Shown here one piece after another: positions 42,133-51,040 of a DNA stretch of 64,000 nt. The notes beneath the pieces are model-generated. The model saw only the letters and a program-made list of their open reading frames with translations, was not told the DNA's origin and made no database searches. The position numbers and the translations under genes were made by a program. Source of the stretch: Vibrio ouci (lineage in GTDB: Bacteria > Pseudomonadota > Gammaproteobacteria > Enterobacterales > Vibrionaceae); the NCBI RefSeq assembly GCF_004551525.1, contig NZ_SATR01000029.1, forward strand, positions 1-64,000, in the 5' to 3' direction. Position 1 is the first letter of the stretch, and the number at the start of each line of letters is the position of its first letter.

Positions 42133-44324
42133 AGCTATGCCTCCCTATCATTTTATCCATCTCACTTGGAACGACTTTCTATGCTTATGCAGAAACAAAT
42201 CTGAAAGTTTCCCAAACTGACTTTGGTGGCACAGGCTTAATGCAAATGCCTTCAGGTCGCATGGCCGAACCAGGAGAGTTCAACATTGGTGCTAGTGTCA
42301 ACGATGATTACCATCAATATACTGCGTCTATCCAGTTGATGAGCTGGCTAGAATCAACGGTTCGCTACACTCGCGTACCTGACCTTTATTTCAGCGATGA
42401 TCCTGAATATAGCGGCGATAATTTGTATACAGATAAAGGCATCGACTTCAAGATTCGCTTATGGCAAGAAGGGTACTGGCTACCCGAGACCTCTGTAGGT
42501 GTCCGTGACTTTGGTGGTACGGGACTCTTCGATGGTGAATTCGTGGCCGCAACAAAGCGCTTTGGCAATCTTGACGTGACCTTAGGGGTTGGCTGGGGAT
42601 ACTTAGGCCAACGTGGCAACGTAGCCAACCCATTTTGCAAGGCAAATGATGAATACTGCTCACGCCAAGGGGATTACAAAGGCACTGGAGGTAGCGTAGA
42701 TTTTGAACGCTGGTTTAAAGGCCCTGCCGCTATTTATGGCGGCTTTGAATATCAAACACCTTATGACCCTTTACGACTCAAAGTTGAGTATGATGGTAAT
42801 GATTACAGTCAAGACTTCCCCGTAACCAGAGGAGGCAAAGATTTAACTCCCCACACACCTTGGAACATCGGCCTAAATTACCGACTGGGCGATTGGGGTG
42901 ATGCTAAGGTCAGCTACCAGCGTGGCGATACTTTAACGCTTGGATTTAATATCTATACCAACTTCAATCATATGAGTGCTACATGGCGTGATGAACCTAA
43001 ACAAGAAATTAACGAACAAGCTATTGAGAATACCGAGTGGAATAAAGTAGCGAAACAAATAGAAACCAATGCCGGTTACCACAACAACACCATTTATGTT
43101 GATGGCGATACTGTCATCGTATCAGGCGAACAAAAAAAATATCGTGACCGCGAAGAGGCCCTCGACCGCACAGCCGCAATCCTAAGCAATAATACCAACC
43201 CAAATATTCGGGTATTTAAAGTCGTAGAACAAACAGATGGAATGAATTTAAAACAAACGGCTATAGATAAAGAGAAGTACCTTGAAGCGGCCAATTACTT
43301 ATCGACAGAAGCAACAGTGAAAGATAGCTTTGTAGATACCGAGCCAGAGCACTCAGACAACACATCAGTAGCAGATACGAGGGACCGCTGGAGCTACGGT
43401 GTTGAGCCAGTATTAAATCAAGCAATTGGTGGACCGGAAGCTTTCTATCTTTATAGCTTAGGGATGAATCTAAATTCAGACTATTGGTTAACGGATAACA
43501 TTGAACTGGGTGGATCAGTGTATGTTAACTTTATCGACAACTACGATAAATTTAACTACGTAGACTACTCACCTCACGTACGAAACTATGCAACGCCACG
43601 CGTTCGTACTATGTTCCGAGCCTATGTGCATGATAACCCAGTAAGGTTGAACCATTTACAGCTCACGTGGTTTGAGCAGCCATTAGAAGAAGTCTACACA
43701 CAGATGTATGGTGGATACCTAGAAATGATGTTTGCAGGTATAGGTGGTGAAGTGCTTTATCGACCAATGAACCGCAATTGGGCGATTGGCTTTGATGCAA
43801 ATTTGGTAAGCCAACGAGAACCTGACTCATGGTTCGGTGTCTACAACGAAGATTTTTTCTATTATGACAGCTATAACCCTAATGACTGTGGTGCAGAGCC
43901 GTGGAAGTGTCAAGGCTATGTATTGAATAAGGGGACCACCGGCCATCTAACTGGCTATTACATGCCACAATGGGCCATGTTTGAAGATACGCTGTTTAAA
44001 GTAAGTGCTGGTAAGTTCTTAGGTGGAGATGTCGGTGCCCGTGTTGACTTCTCTAAACAGTTTAAATCAGGTGTCATCGTGGGAGCTTACGCGACCTTTA
44101 CTGACTTGACGGCAGAGGAGTATGGTGAAGGGAGCTATAACAAAGGGTTTTATATATCCATTCCACTTGACATCATGACGATTAAACCAAGCACTAACCG
44201 TACTCAAATATCATGGCAACCAATCACTCGTGACGGTGGTCAAATGCTCAACAAGCAGCACTACTTGTTTGAAAAAACAGATGCTCGCTCACCTTGGTAT
44301 CAAAAGCCAAGCAGTACAAAATAG
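42129..44324 (+). CDS. GfcD/YjbH-like outer-membrane protein
   Basis: 731-aa predicted outer-membrane barrel. Signal peptide ending YAYA, then the family mark QTDFGGTGLMQMPSGRMAEPGEFNIG (in pieces near 24-48) repeated as VRDFGGTGLFDGEF near 124. The middle (about 290-400) is hydrophilic and may be a periplasmic domain. Start at ATG 42129, overlapping the previous stop, so coupled translation. Equivalent to WbfB in Vibrio O/K clusters. In E. coli, YjbH and GfcD are needed for exopolysaccharide/group 4 capsule; pore function is inferred. Confidence 0.83.
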   Translation: MKLCLPIILSISLGTTFYAYAETNLKVSQTDFGGTGLMQMPSGRMAEPGEFNIGASVNDDYHQYTASIQLMSWLESTVRYTRVPDLYFSDDPEYSGDNLYTDKGIDFKIRLWQEGYWLPETSVGVRDFGGTGLFDGEFVAATKRFGNLDVTLGVGWGYLGQRGNVANPFCKANDEYCSRQGDYKGTGGSVDFERWFKGPAAIYGGFEYQTPYDPLRLKVEYDGNDYSQDFPVTRGGKDLTPHTPWNIGLNYRLGDWGDAKVSYQRGDTLTLGFNIYTNFNHMSATWRDEPKQEINEQAIENTEWNKVAKQIETNAGYHNNTIYVDGDTVIVSGEQKKYRDREEALDRTAAILSNNTNPNIRVFKVVEQTDGMNLKQTAIDKEKYLEAANYLSTEATVKDSFVDTEPEHSDNTSVADTRDRWSYGVEPVLNQAIGGPEAFYLYSLGMNLNSDYWLTDNIELGGSVYVNFIDNYDKFNYVDYSPHVRNYATPRVRTMFRAYVHDNPVRLNHLQLTWFEQPLEEVYTQMYGGYLEMMFAGIGGEVLYRPMNRNWAIGFDANLVSQREPDSWFGVYNEDFFYYDSYNPNDCGAEPWKCQGYVLNKGTTGHLTGYYMPQWAMFEDTLFKVSAGKFLGGDVGARVDFSKQFKSGVIVGAYATFTDLTAEEYGEGSYNKGFYISIPLDIMTIKPSTNRTQISWQPITRDGGQMLNKQHYLFEKTDARSPWYQKPSSTK

Positions 44325-44329
44325 AATTA

Positions 44330-44355
44330 AAGGCTTGGTTTCCCAAGCCTTTTTG
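44330..44355 (+). terminator. Terminator after the gfcD-like gene
   Basis: AAGGCTTGG, TTTC, CCAAGCCTTTTTG. Confidence 0.92.
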
Positions 44356-44367
44356 TTATCTGTCAAT

Positions 44368-45339
44368 TTATGCGCGTGGAAACGGAAACGCCGTTACTTG
44401 ATCGATATGATCACAACCGATCGCTAGCATAATCAATCGATCGATACCAAGTGCCACCCCTGCACATTCTGGTAAACCTGATTCTAATGCTGCAATGAGG
44501 TGATGATCGATCGGTTGAGGAGACAGTCCCATCTCTAGACGTTTTGCGTTGTCTGACTCAAAGCGATTCAATTGTTCTTGTGGGTTATCCAGTTCATGGA
44601 AGCCGTTCGCCAGCTCAATACCTTTGAAGTAGACTTCAAAGCGATCGGCAACGCGAGAGTCTTGCGGATTAATCTTCGCCAACGCCGCTTGTGATGCCGG
44701 AAAGTCGTAAACAAATGCAGGCACACGCTGACCGATTTTATTTTCGACACCAATACTGAACAGTAACTGCAGTAAGGTATCACGGTCTTGTTCCGGCTCT
44801 GCGATATCACTTAAGCCCAGTGTCGCCGCGACGGCTTTTAGCTCAGTCATCGAACCTTCCAGCGGACACACTCCGAGAACATCAATAAAGGCCTGCTGAT
44901 AGCTCATGCGCTCAGCCTCGCCACATTCAAGCACTAACCGCAGCAACGAATCCATTTCATCCATTAACTTATGATGATCAAACCCCACTCGATACCATTC
45001 CAGCATAGTGAACTCTGGGTTGTGATAACGGCCGCTCTCTTCATTACGAAAGGCTTTATTGATTTGATAGATACAGCCACTACCCGCAGCAAGTAGACGT
45101 TTCATATGGAATTCTGGGCTGGTCATAAAGTAGAGCTTGCGCCCATCCGCGTAGCCAGGACCAACAAATTCCGTTTGAAAGGTATGCAGGTGAATGTCTG
45201 TCACTGTGGCATGACTCATCGCTGGAGTGTCGACCTCCAGCACATCACGCTGTGCAAAGAATTGGCGGATTTTCGCAATAATATCGGCGCGTTGGCGAAG
45301 TTGCTTAACCGACGCGGTTGGTTGCCACTGGTTGTTCAT
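44368..45339 (-). CDS. epmA: EF-P--(R)-beta-lysine ligase EpmA (GenX/PoxA)
   Basis: Class II lysyl-tRNA synthetase paralogue that lysylates elongation factor P. 323 aa from ATG 45339 (MNNQWQPTASVKQLRQR); upstream in-frame starts add an unlikely 14 codons. Motif 2 FRNEESGRYHNPEFTMLEWYR split near 112-132, and motif 3 GVALGIDRLIML near 298. The N-terminal anticodon-binding domain of LysS is absent, which marks EpmA. Usual neighbour of frdABCD in gammaproteobacteria. Confidence 0.95.
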   Translation of the reverse strand: MNNQWQPTASVKQLRQRADIIAKIRQFFAQRDVLEVDTPAMSHATVTDIHLHTFQTEFVGPGYADGRKLYFMTSPEFHMKRLLAAGSGCIYQINKAFRNEESGRYHNPEFTMLEWYRVGFDHHKLMDEMDSLLRLVLECGEAERMSYQQAFIDVLGVCPLEGSMTELKAVAATLGLSDIAEPEQDRDTLLQLLFSIGVENKIGQRVPAFVYDFPASQAALAKINPQDSRVADRFEVYFKGIELANGFHELDNPQEQLNRFESDNAKRLEMGLSPQPIDHHLIAALESGLPECAGVALGIDRLIMLAIGCDHIDQVTAFPFPRA

Positions 45340-45753
45340 CTTAAAAGATCTCATCTCTATGTCTGGCGAGGAAAATAGCAAGTTTATTGATATTTGCCTA
45401 GCTTAATACTGCCCAGCAGCGGCATAAGAGATTGTTCATAATTGAAGCAAGCAATTTACGTAGCACAGTACAAAAAACATCCTTCATTAACGCTACTATC
45501 AATGCCAGTAATGTTACGTAACAGAGACTTAACAAGCACTCTGTCCAGCAAAGACCTGAAACTATTCTTGCCGTGATTGCAGTCACATAACCTATATTTT
45601 TTATGCCCTTTGATGCACTACCGGAGCAAAAAGCTAAATAAATCAATTTTTCTGTAAATTAGCTCTTCTACACTAACCCTACCACTTTTGGGGTGTTTCC
45701 CCATTTAATTATAACAAGCGGAAGATTCCGCAATTTCACACTGGAGGATAACT
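45340..45753. other. Intergenic region epmA-frdA
   Basis: A 414-base divergent promoter region. Only a CRP-like site (45572-45587) stands out. I looked for FNR sites (TTGAT-N4-ATCAA) and saw only isolated half-sites. No small gene is supported. Confidence 0.55.
45572..45587 (+). promoter_or_regulatory. Candidate CRP site upstream of frdA
   Basis: CGTGA-TTGCAG-TCACA matches TGTGA-N6-TCACA at 9 of 10 arm positions. It lies about 170 bases before frdA; a -10 candidate TAAATA near 45635 would suit a class I arrangement. Confidence 0.55.
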
Positions 45754-47571
45754 GTGCAAATTATCACCACAGATATCGCAGTCATCGGCGCAGGCGGCGC
45801 TGGTCTTCGTACTGCTATTGCAGCAGCTGAAGCAAACCCTGACTTAGAAGTAGCACTGATTTCTAAAGTTTACCCTATGCGTTCTCATACAGTCGCAGCG
45901 GAAGGTGGCTCAGCAGCAGTTATCAAGGATGAAGATAGCCTAGACAACCACTTCAACGACACTGTTGGCGGTGGCGACTGGCTATGTGAACAGGACGTTG
46001 TTGAATACTTTGTAGAAAACGCGACTCGCGAAATGATCCAAATGGAGCAATGGGGTTGCCCATGGAGTCGTAAAGAGAACGGTGAAGTCAACGTACGCCG
46101 CTTTGGCGGTATGAAAGTTGAACGCACTTGGTTCGCAGCCGATAAAACCGGCTTCCACATGCTTCACACCCTATTCCAGACATCAATGAAGTACGACAAC
46201 ATCAAACGTTTTGATGAGTACTTTGTGGTGGATCTACTTGTTGATGAAGGTGAGGTCCAAGGCCTGATCGCGATTCACATGTCAGAAGGTGAATTAGTCA
46301 CAATCAAAGCAAAATCAGTTGTTCTTGCAACTGGTGGCGCAGGTCGTGTTTACCACTGTAACACTAACGGCGGTATCGTAACGGGCGACGGCATGGCGAT
46401 GGCTTACCGTCACGGCGTTCCTCTACGCGACATGGAGTTCGTTCAATACCACCCAACCGGTCTTCCTGGTACAGGCATCCTGATGACCGAAGGTTGTCGT
46501 GGTGAAGGCGGTATCATCGTCAACAAGAATGGCTACCGCTACCTACAAGATTACGGCATGGGTCCTGAAACTCCAGTGGGCCAGCCGAAGAACAAATACA
46601 TGGAACTGGGTCCACGTGACAAAGTTTCGCAAGCTTTCTGGCACGAACAACAGAAAGGCAACACCATCAAGCACCCTCTTGGTGATGTCGTACATCTAGA
46701 CCTTCGCCACCTAGGTGAAGAGTACCTGCAAGAACGTCTACCGTTTATCTGTGAGCTTGCAAAAGCGTACGTAAACGTTGACCCTGCGAAAGAGCCGATT
46801 CCAATTCGTCCAACGGTGCACTACACCATGGGTGGTATTGAAACCAACGGTGAATGTGAAACGCGCATTAAAGGTCTATTCGCCGTTGGTGAATGTGCTT
46901 CTGTTGGTCTTCACGGCGCTAACCGTCTCGGTTCTAACTCACTGGCTGAGTTCGTAGTATTCGGCCGCGTTGCTGGTGAACAAGCAGTGAAACGCGCAGC
47001 AGAATTCAAAGGCTGGAACGAAGAGTCTATTGCGGCTCAAGTTAAAGCAGTTGAAGAGCGCATCGCAGCACTAATGAACCAAGAAGGTGATGAAAACTGG
47101 GCTGATATCCGCACTGAAATGGGTCACACCATGGAAGCTGGCTGTGGTATCTACCGCCAAGAAGATCTGATGCAAGCAACGATCGATAAGATCACTGAGC
47201 TAAAAGCACGCTACAAAAACATCAGCATCAAAGACAAAGGCAAAGTGTTCAACACTGACCTTCTTTACGCTATCGAAGTGGGTTACGGCCTAGAAGTTGC
47301 GGAGGCGATGGTTCACTCAGCAATCTTGCGTAAAGAGTCACGCGGTGCGCACCAACGTCTTGATGACAACTGCACTGAACGTGATGACGTGAACTTCCTC
47401 AAACACTCTCTGGCATTCTTCAAAGAAGATTCAGCACCAAATATCGACTACAGCGGCGTGAAGATTACTAAATCTCAGCCAAAAGCGCGTCTATACGGTG
47501 AAGCGGCTGAAAAAGCGGCTGCAGAAGAAGCGGCGAAAGCGGCAGAGAAGAAAGCAGAGGAGCAAGCATAA
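45754..47571 (+). CDS. frdA: Fumarate reductase flavoprotein subunit
   Basis: Catalytic subunit of membrane fumarate reductase, for anaerobic respiration. GTG start behind GGAGGATAA. 605 aa. FAD site VIGAGGAGLRTAIAAAE near 10; flavinylation His in RSHTVAAEGGSAAV near 43; HPTGLPGTGILMTEGCRGEGG near 232; HGANRLGSNSL near 388. The Ala/Lys/Glu-rich tail is also seen in the E. coli protein. Shares one base with frdB. First gene of frdABCD. Confidence 0.97.
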   Translation: MQIITTDIAVIGAGGAGLRTAIAAAEANPDLEVALISKVYPMRSHTVAAEGGSAAVIKDEDSLDNHFNDTVGGGDWLCEQDVVEYFVENATREMIQMEQWGCPWSRKENGEVNVRRFGGMKVERTWFAADKTGFHMLHTLFQTSMKYDNIKRFDEYFVVDLLVDEGEVQGLIAIHMSEGELVTIKAKSVVLATGGAGRVYHCNTNGGIVTGDGMAMAYRHGVPLRDMEFVQYHPTGLPGTGILMTEGCRGEGGIIVNKNGYRYLQDYGMGPETPVGQPKNKYMELGPRDKVSQAFWHEQQKGNTIKHPLGDVVHLDLRHLGEEYLQERLPFICELAKAYVNVDPAKEPIPIRPTVHYTMGGIETNGECETRIKGLFAVGECASVGLHGANRLGSNSLAEFVVFGRVAGEQAVKRAAEFKGWNEESIAAQVKAVEERIAALMNQEGDENWADIRTEMGHTMEAGCGIYRQEDLMQATIDKITELKARYKNISIKDKGKVFNTDLLYAIEVGYGLEVAEAMVHSAILRKESRGAHQRLDDNCTERDDVNFLKHSLAFFKEDSAPNIDYSGVKITKSQPKARLYGEAAEKAAAEEAAKAAEKKAEEQA

Positions 47572-48335
47572 TGTCAGCGAATCGCATCCAAAAAGTAGAA
47601 GTTCTGCGTTACGACCCAGAGCAAGATGCAGAACCGCATTTTCAAACCTTTGAAGTGCCGTTTGATGAAACCATGTCAACGCTTGATGCACTTGGCTACA
47701 TCAAAGATAACCTAGATAAAGACCTGTCTTACCGTTGGTCTTGTCGTATGGCGATCTGTGGTTCTTGCGGCATCATGGTCAATGGCGTGCCGAAGCTAGC
47801 GTGTAAGAGCTTCCTACGTGATTACCCAAATGGCGTTAAAATTGAGCCACTAGCAAACTTCCCAATTGAGAAAGACTTAATCGTCGATATGACGCCGTTT
47901 ATCGAGCGTCTAGAAGCGATCAAACCTTACATCATTGGTAACGACCGCAAGCCTGAAGATGGCACTAACCTACAAACACCTGAGCAAATGGCGAAGTACA
48001 AGCAATTTGCTGGTTGTATCAACTGTGGTCTTTGCTACGCGGCATGTCCTCAGTTTGGTTTAAACCCTGAGTTTATCGGTCCTGCAGCACTAACGCTTGC
48101 TCACCGCTACAACCTAGACAGCCGTGATAACGGTAAAGCTGAGCGTATGTCACTGATCAACGGTGAAAACGGCGCTTGGGGTTGTACGTTCGTCGGTTAC
48201 TGTTCTGACGTTTGTCCGAAGAACGTTGATCCAGCGGCAGCGGTTAACCAAGGTAAAGTTGAGTCTTCAATGGACTTCGTTATCTCAATGTTCAAGCCTG
48301 ACGGCACACCAACGAAAACAGCAGAGGAGGCGTAA
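47571..48335 (+). CDS. frdB: Fumarate reductase iron-sulfur subunit
   Basis: Passes electrons from quinol to FrdA through three clusters. 254 aa. [2Fe-2S] ligands in CRMAICGSCG with the later Cys in KLACKSF; [4Fe-4S] and [3Fe-4S] ligands in CINCGLCYAACP and CTFVGYCSDVCPKNV. Start overlaps the frdA stop (TAATG). Confidence 0.97.
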   Translation: MSANRIQKVEVLRYDPEQDAEPHFQTFEVPFDETMSTLDALGYIKDNLDKDLSYRWSCRMAICGSCGIMVNGVPKLACKSFLRDYPNGVKIEPLANFPIEKDLIVDMTPFIERLEAIKPYIIGNDRKPEDGTNLQTPEQMAKYKQFAGCINCGLCYAACPQFGLNPEFIGPAALTLAHRYNLDSRDNGKAERMSLINGENGAWGCTFVGYCSDVCPKNVDPAAAVNQGKVESSMDFVISMFKPDGTPTKTAEEA

Positions 48336-48336
48336 G

Positions 48337-48720
48337 ATGAGTAACCGTAAACCTTACGTTCGTGAAGTAAAACGTACTTGGTGGAAAAATCATCCGTTTT
48401 ACCGCTTCTACATGCTGCGTGAAGCAACCGTACTGCCATTGATCCTATTCACACTGTTCCTAACCTTCGGTTTAGGCTCATTAGTGAAAGGACCTGAAGC
48501 GTGGCAAACCTGGCTAAACTTCATGGCCAACCCAGTGATCATCGCGATTAACATCGTGGCACTCGCTGGCAGCCTACTTCATGCTCAGACTTTCTTTAGC
48601 ATGATGCCGCAAGTTATGCCGATCCGCCTTAAAGGTAAGCCAGTGGACAAAAAAATCATTGTGCTGACTCAATGGGCTGCAGTGGCATTTATTTCACTAA
48701 TCGTCTTAGTCGTGGTGTAA
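48337..48720 (+). CDS. frdC: Fumarate reductase membrane anchor subunit C
   Basis: Quinone-site membrane anchor. 127 aa from ATG 48337 (MSNRKPYVREVKRTWWKN), behind GGAGG; a longer open frame in this phase runs back inside frdB and is not real. Three TM segments about 28-50, 65-88 and 106-126. Starts one base after the frdB stop. Confidence 0.95.
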   Translation: MSNRKPYVREVKRTWWKNHPFYRFYMLREATVLPLILFTLFLTFGLGSLVKGPEAWQTWLNFMANPVIIAINIVALAGSLLHAQTFFSMMPQVMPIRLKGKPVDKKIIVLTQWAAVAFISLIVLVVV

Positions 48721-48732
48721 GGAGCGTTAACG

Positions 48733-49110
48733 ATGAAACCTAATTACTCTGTTGATAGAGCTCCGAAACGTTCTGATGAGCCAATCTGGTGGGGCCTATT
48801 TGGCGCTGGTGGTACTTGGTTTGCGATGATCACACCAATCACTATCTTAGTGCTTGGCGTACTAGCGCCACTGGGCGTGATTAATGCAGAAGCACTTAGC
48901 TACGAACGCGTATCTGAGTTTGCAACTAGCATCATCGGTGCGCTGTTTATCATTGGCACACTAGCACTACCAATGTGGCATGCAATGCACCGTGTCCATC
49001 ATGGTATGCACGATCTTAAGTTCCATACAGGTCTAGTCGGCAAAGTGGCGTGTTACGCATTTGCTGGTTTGATTACAGCGCTAGCGGTTATCTTCATCTT
49101 CATGATTTAA
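48733..49110 (+). CDS. frdD: Fumarate reductase membrane anchor subunit D
   Basis: Second membrane anchor. 125 aa with three TM segments (about 24-50, 66-84, 100-124) and HAMHRVHHGMHDL near 78-90, the conserved His-rich loop. RBS AAGGAGC. Last gene of the operon; a strong palindrome terminator follows. Confidence 0.95.
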   Translation: MKPNYSVDRAPKRSDEPIWWGLFGAGGTWFAMITPITILVLGVLAPLGVINAEALSYERVSEFATSIIGALFIIGTLALPMWHAMHRVHHGMHDLKFHTGLVGKVACYAFAGLITALAVIFIFMI

Positions 49111-49125
49111 ACCACCATTTGATAT

Positions 49126-49158
49126 AAAAATCCCTCGCCATGGCGAGGGATTTTTTTT
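49126..49158. terminator. Bidirectional terminator between frdD and BCCT gene
   Basis: AATCCCTCGCCA and TGGCGAGGGATT form a perfect palindrome flanked by A and T runs. Confidence 0.93.
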
Positions 49159-50758
49159 ATTTCAGTAAGCTTTGTTGCTTCGCCATTTGATGAGCAAACT
49201 TGGGCGCCGCCCACAATGAAGGCAAAATAATGAATGACGCGGGAACGGCAGTGATCACGATGAAAGATTGCAAAGCAGAAATGCCCCCTTCTCCCATTGA
49301 GATTAACACAATCGCAATTGCCCCCATCACGATGCCCCAAAAGGTACGAATCAGCGCGTTTGGTTGGCTATCACCTGTCATCACCATGCTAATGGTGTAA
49401 GTCATCGAGTCGCCTGTAGTGACGATAAAGGTGGTGGTCAAAATCAAAAACAGTACCGCCAGTAACATCGAGAACGGCAGCTGTTGGGTAATCGCCAATA
49501 ATACGCCCGGCAGATTAAAGCCTTCAAAGCCGGCCTTGATACTGCCTGGATTAGCCAGTTCGAATGCTAGGCCACTACCGCCAACAATGCTAAACCAGAA
49601 ACAGGTAATAAGCGGAGCAACGATACTGATGGCCAAGATCAATTGGCGAATGGTTCTTCCGCGTGAAATTCGAGCGATAAAGATCGCCATCATCGGTGCA
49701 TAGCCGATAAACCATCCCCAGAAGAACACCGTCCACCAGCTAAGCCAGTTGGTATCACCACGATATAAAGCCATCGGCACAAAGTTATCGATCATTTGGC
49801 CCATGCCTTGGATGTAACCATCGACAATGAAGCTTGTTGGGCCAGCGATCAAAATAAACACCACCAACACCAGCGATAGAATGATGTTATAGCGGCTAAT
49901 AAGTTGCATGCCTTTGCTCAGGCCACTCAGTGCCGATAAGGTATAGGCTGCCATCGCCAGTAGCACAACCAGTGTCTGGGTCATCAACCCATCCGGAATG
50001 CCAAATAGCGCATTAACCGCATAGCTAATTTGCAAACCAAGGAAACCGATCGGCCCAATCGTACCCGCAGCCACAGCGATAATACTTAGCGCATCGACCG
50101 TATTACCAAACCAGCCATGCAGTGCACGTTCACCAAATAGCGGATAAAGCAAAGTACGAGGTTTAAGAGGCAAGCCTTTCTCGTAGTGAAGATACATTAA
50201 GACAATTGAAGACAATGAGCCTAAGATCGCCCAAGCCAGAAATCCCCAATGCATAAACGATTGAGAAAGTGCATTGATGGCCATATCGCGAGCTTCAGCT
50301 TGACCATAAAATGGCGGCGGCGAGACAAAGTGTGCGATAGGCTCTGCCGCAGCCCAAAATACACCGCCACCTGCAAGCAAAGTACACAACAAGATTGACA
50401 GCCATTTGAATGTGCCCACTTCCGGTTGCTCTAACCCACCTAAACGCACGTAACCGGTCTGGCCTAATGTTAGGAATAGGCCAATCACGAAGTTAGCAAG
50501 AATTAACAGCTGCCAATAACCGCCGAAAAGTTGTGTCGCGTAACCAAAGCCGAGGTTGACGAGGTTCGTCAATAGCTGGGTATCAAACAGTGCTAGCAGC
50601 ACAAAGATGGTTAGGAAGCTTCCGCTGATCCACAGTACTGGGTTAGACAGCTCTAGCTGAGAGCGGATGTTTACTTTGTTAGGTAGATGAAGTGAAGTGG
50701 TCGAGTTATCGACATCAGAAATGCAGGGGTCACCTGCCGCCAAACTGGCTCTAGACAT
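49157..50758 (-). CDS. BCCT-family transporter (betaine/choline/carnitine type)
   Basis: Secondary transporter of quaternary ammonium or related solutes. 533 aa, about 12 TM segments starting near 42. Family marks FWAAAEPIAHF near 133 and WTVFFWGWFIGYAPMMAIF near 341 followed by ARISRGRTIRQL. The tryptophan box is partly degenerate compared with glycine betaine carriers, so the substrate cannot be named. No long osmosensing C-terminal tail is seen (ends soon after the last TM), which argues against strict BetP-like osmoregulation. Single gene. Confidence 0.88.
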   Translation of the reverse strand: MSRASLAAGDPCISDVDNSTTSLHLPNKVNIRSQLELSNPVLWISGSFLTIFVLLALFDTQLLTNLVNLGFGYATQLFGGYWQLLILANFVIGLFLTLGQTGYVRLGGLEQPEVGTFKWLSILLCTLLAGGGVFWAAAEPIAHFVSPPPFYGQAEARDMAINALSQSFMHWGFLAWAILGSLSSIVLMYLHYEKGLPLKPRTLLYPLFGERALHGWFGNTVDALSIIAVAAGTIGPIGFLGLQISYAVNALFGIPDGLMTQTLVVLLAMAAYTLSALSGLSKGMQLISRYNIILSLVLVVFILIAGPTSFIVDGYIQGMGQMIDNFVPMALYRGDTNWLSWWTVFFWGWFIGYAPMMAIFIARISRGRTIRQLILAISIVAPLITCFWFSIVGGSGLAFELANPGSIKAGFEGFNLPGVLLAITQQLPFSMLLAVLFLILTTTFIVTTGDSMTYTISMVMTGDSQPNALIRTFWGIVMGAIAIVLISMGEGGISALQSFIVITAVPASFIILPSLWAAPKFAHQMAKQQSLLK

Positions 50759-50995
50759 TAGAGTCTCGCTTTTGCTGGCCCGATATTTCGGGTTAGGCGT
50801 GTTTCCCTCCCATTACAAAATAATGTGAGGACGATCATAAAAGCGCGCCATCATACAGAGAAAAAAGCTAATTGCACACCACATTCTCGATGTTTTTATA
50901 TACAGATAGCTCTGATATAAAACAAAACACTATTCACCCCACGCGCAGCAGAATAAAATAATAACTGTAAAAACAGCACCTTACGTCGCAACAAT

Positions 50996-51024
50996 AAAAA
51001 AGCCCGCTCAATTGAGCGGGCTTG
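50996..51024 (-). terminator. Terminator after hslU
   Basis: AAGCCCGCTCAATTGAGCGGGCTT palindrome at the end of hslU, with a TTTTTT run on the minus strand. The rest of 50759-51040 is AT-rich with nothing recognisable. Confidence 0.9.
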
Positions 51025-51040
51025 TAAATTACATTGAGTA

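Noticed and set aside
45340..45753. FNR box for frdABCD
   Set aside because: Only single half-sites such as ATCAA near 45641 are present; the other arm does not match.
47500..47571. Ala/Lys/Glu-rich tail of FrdA as an odd extension
   Set aside because: A similar tail and length are known for E. coli FrdA.
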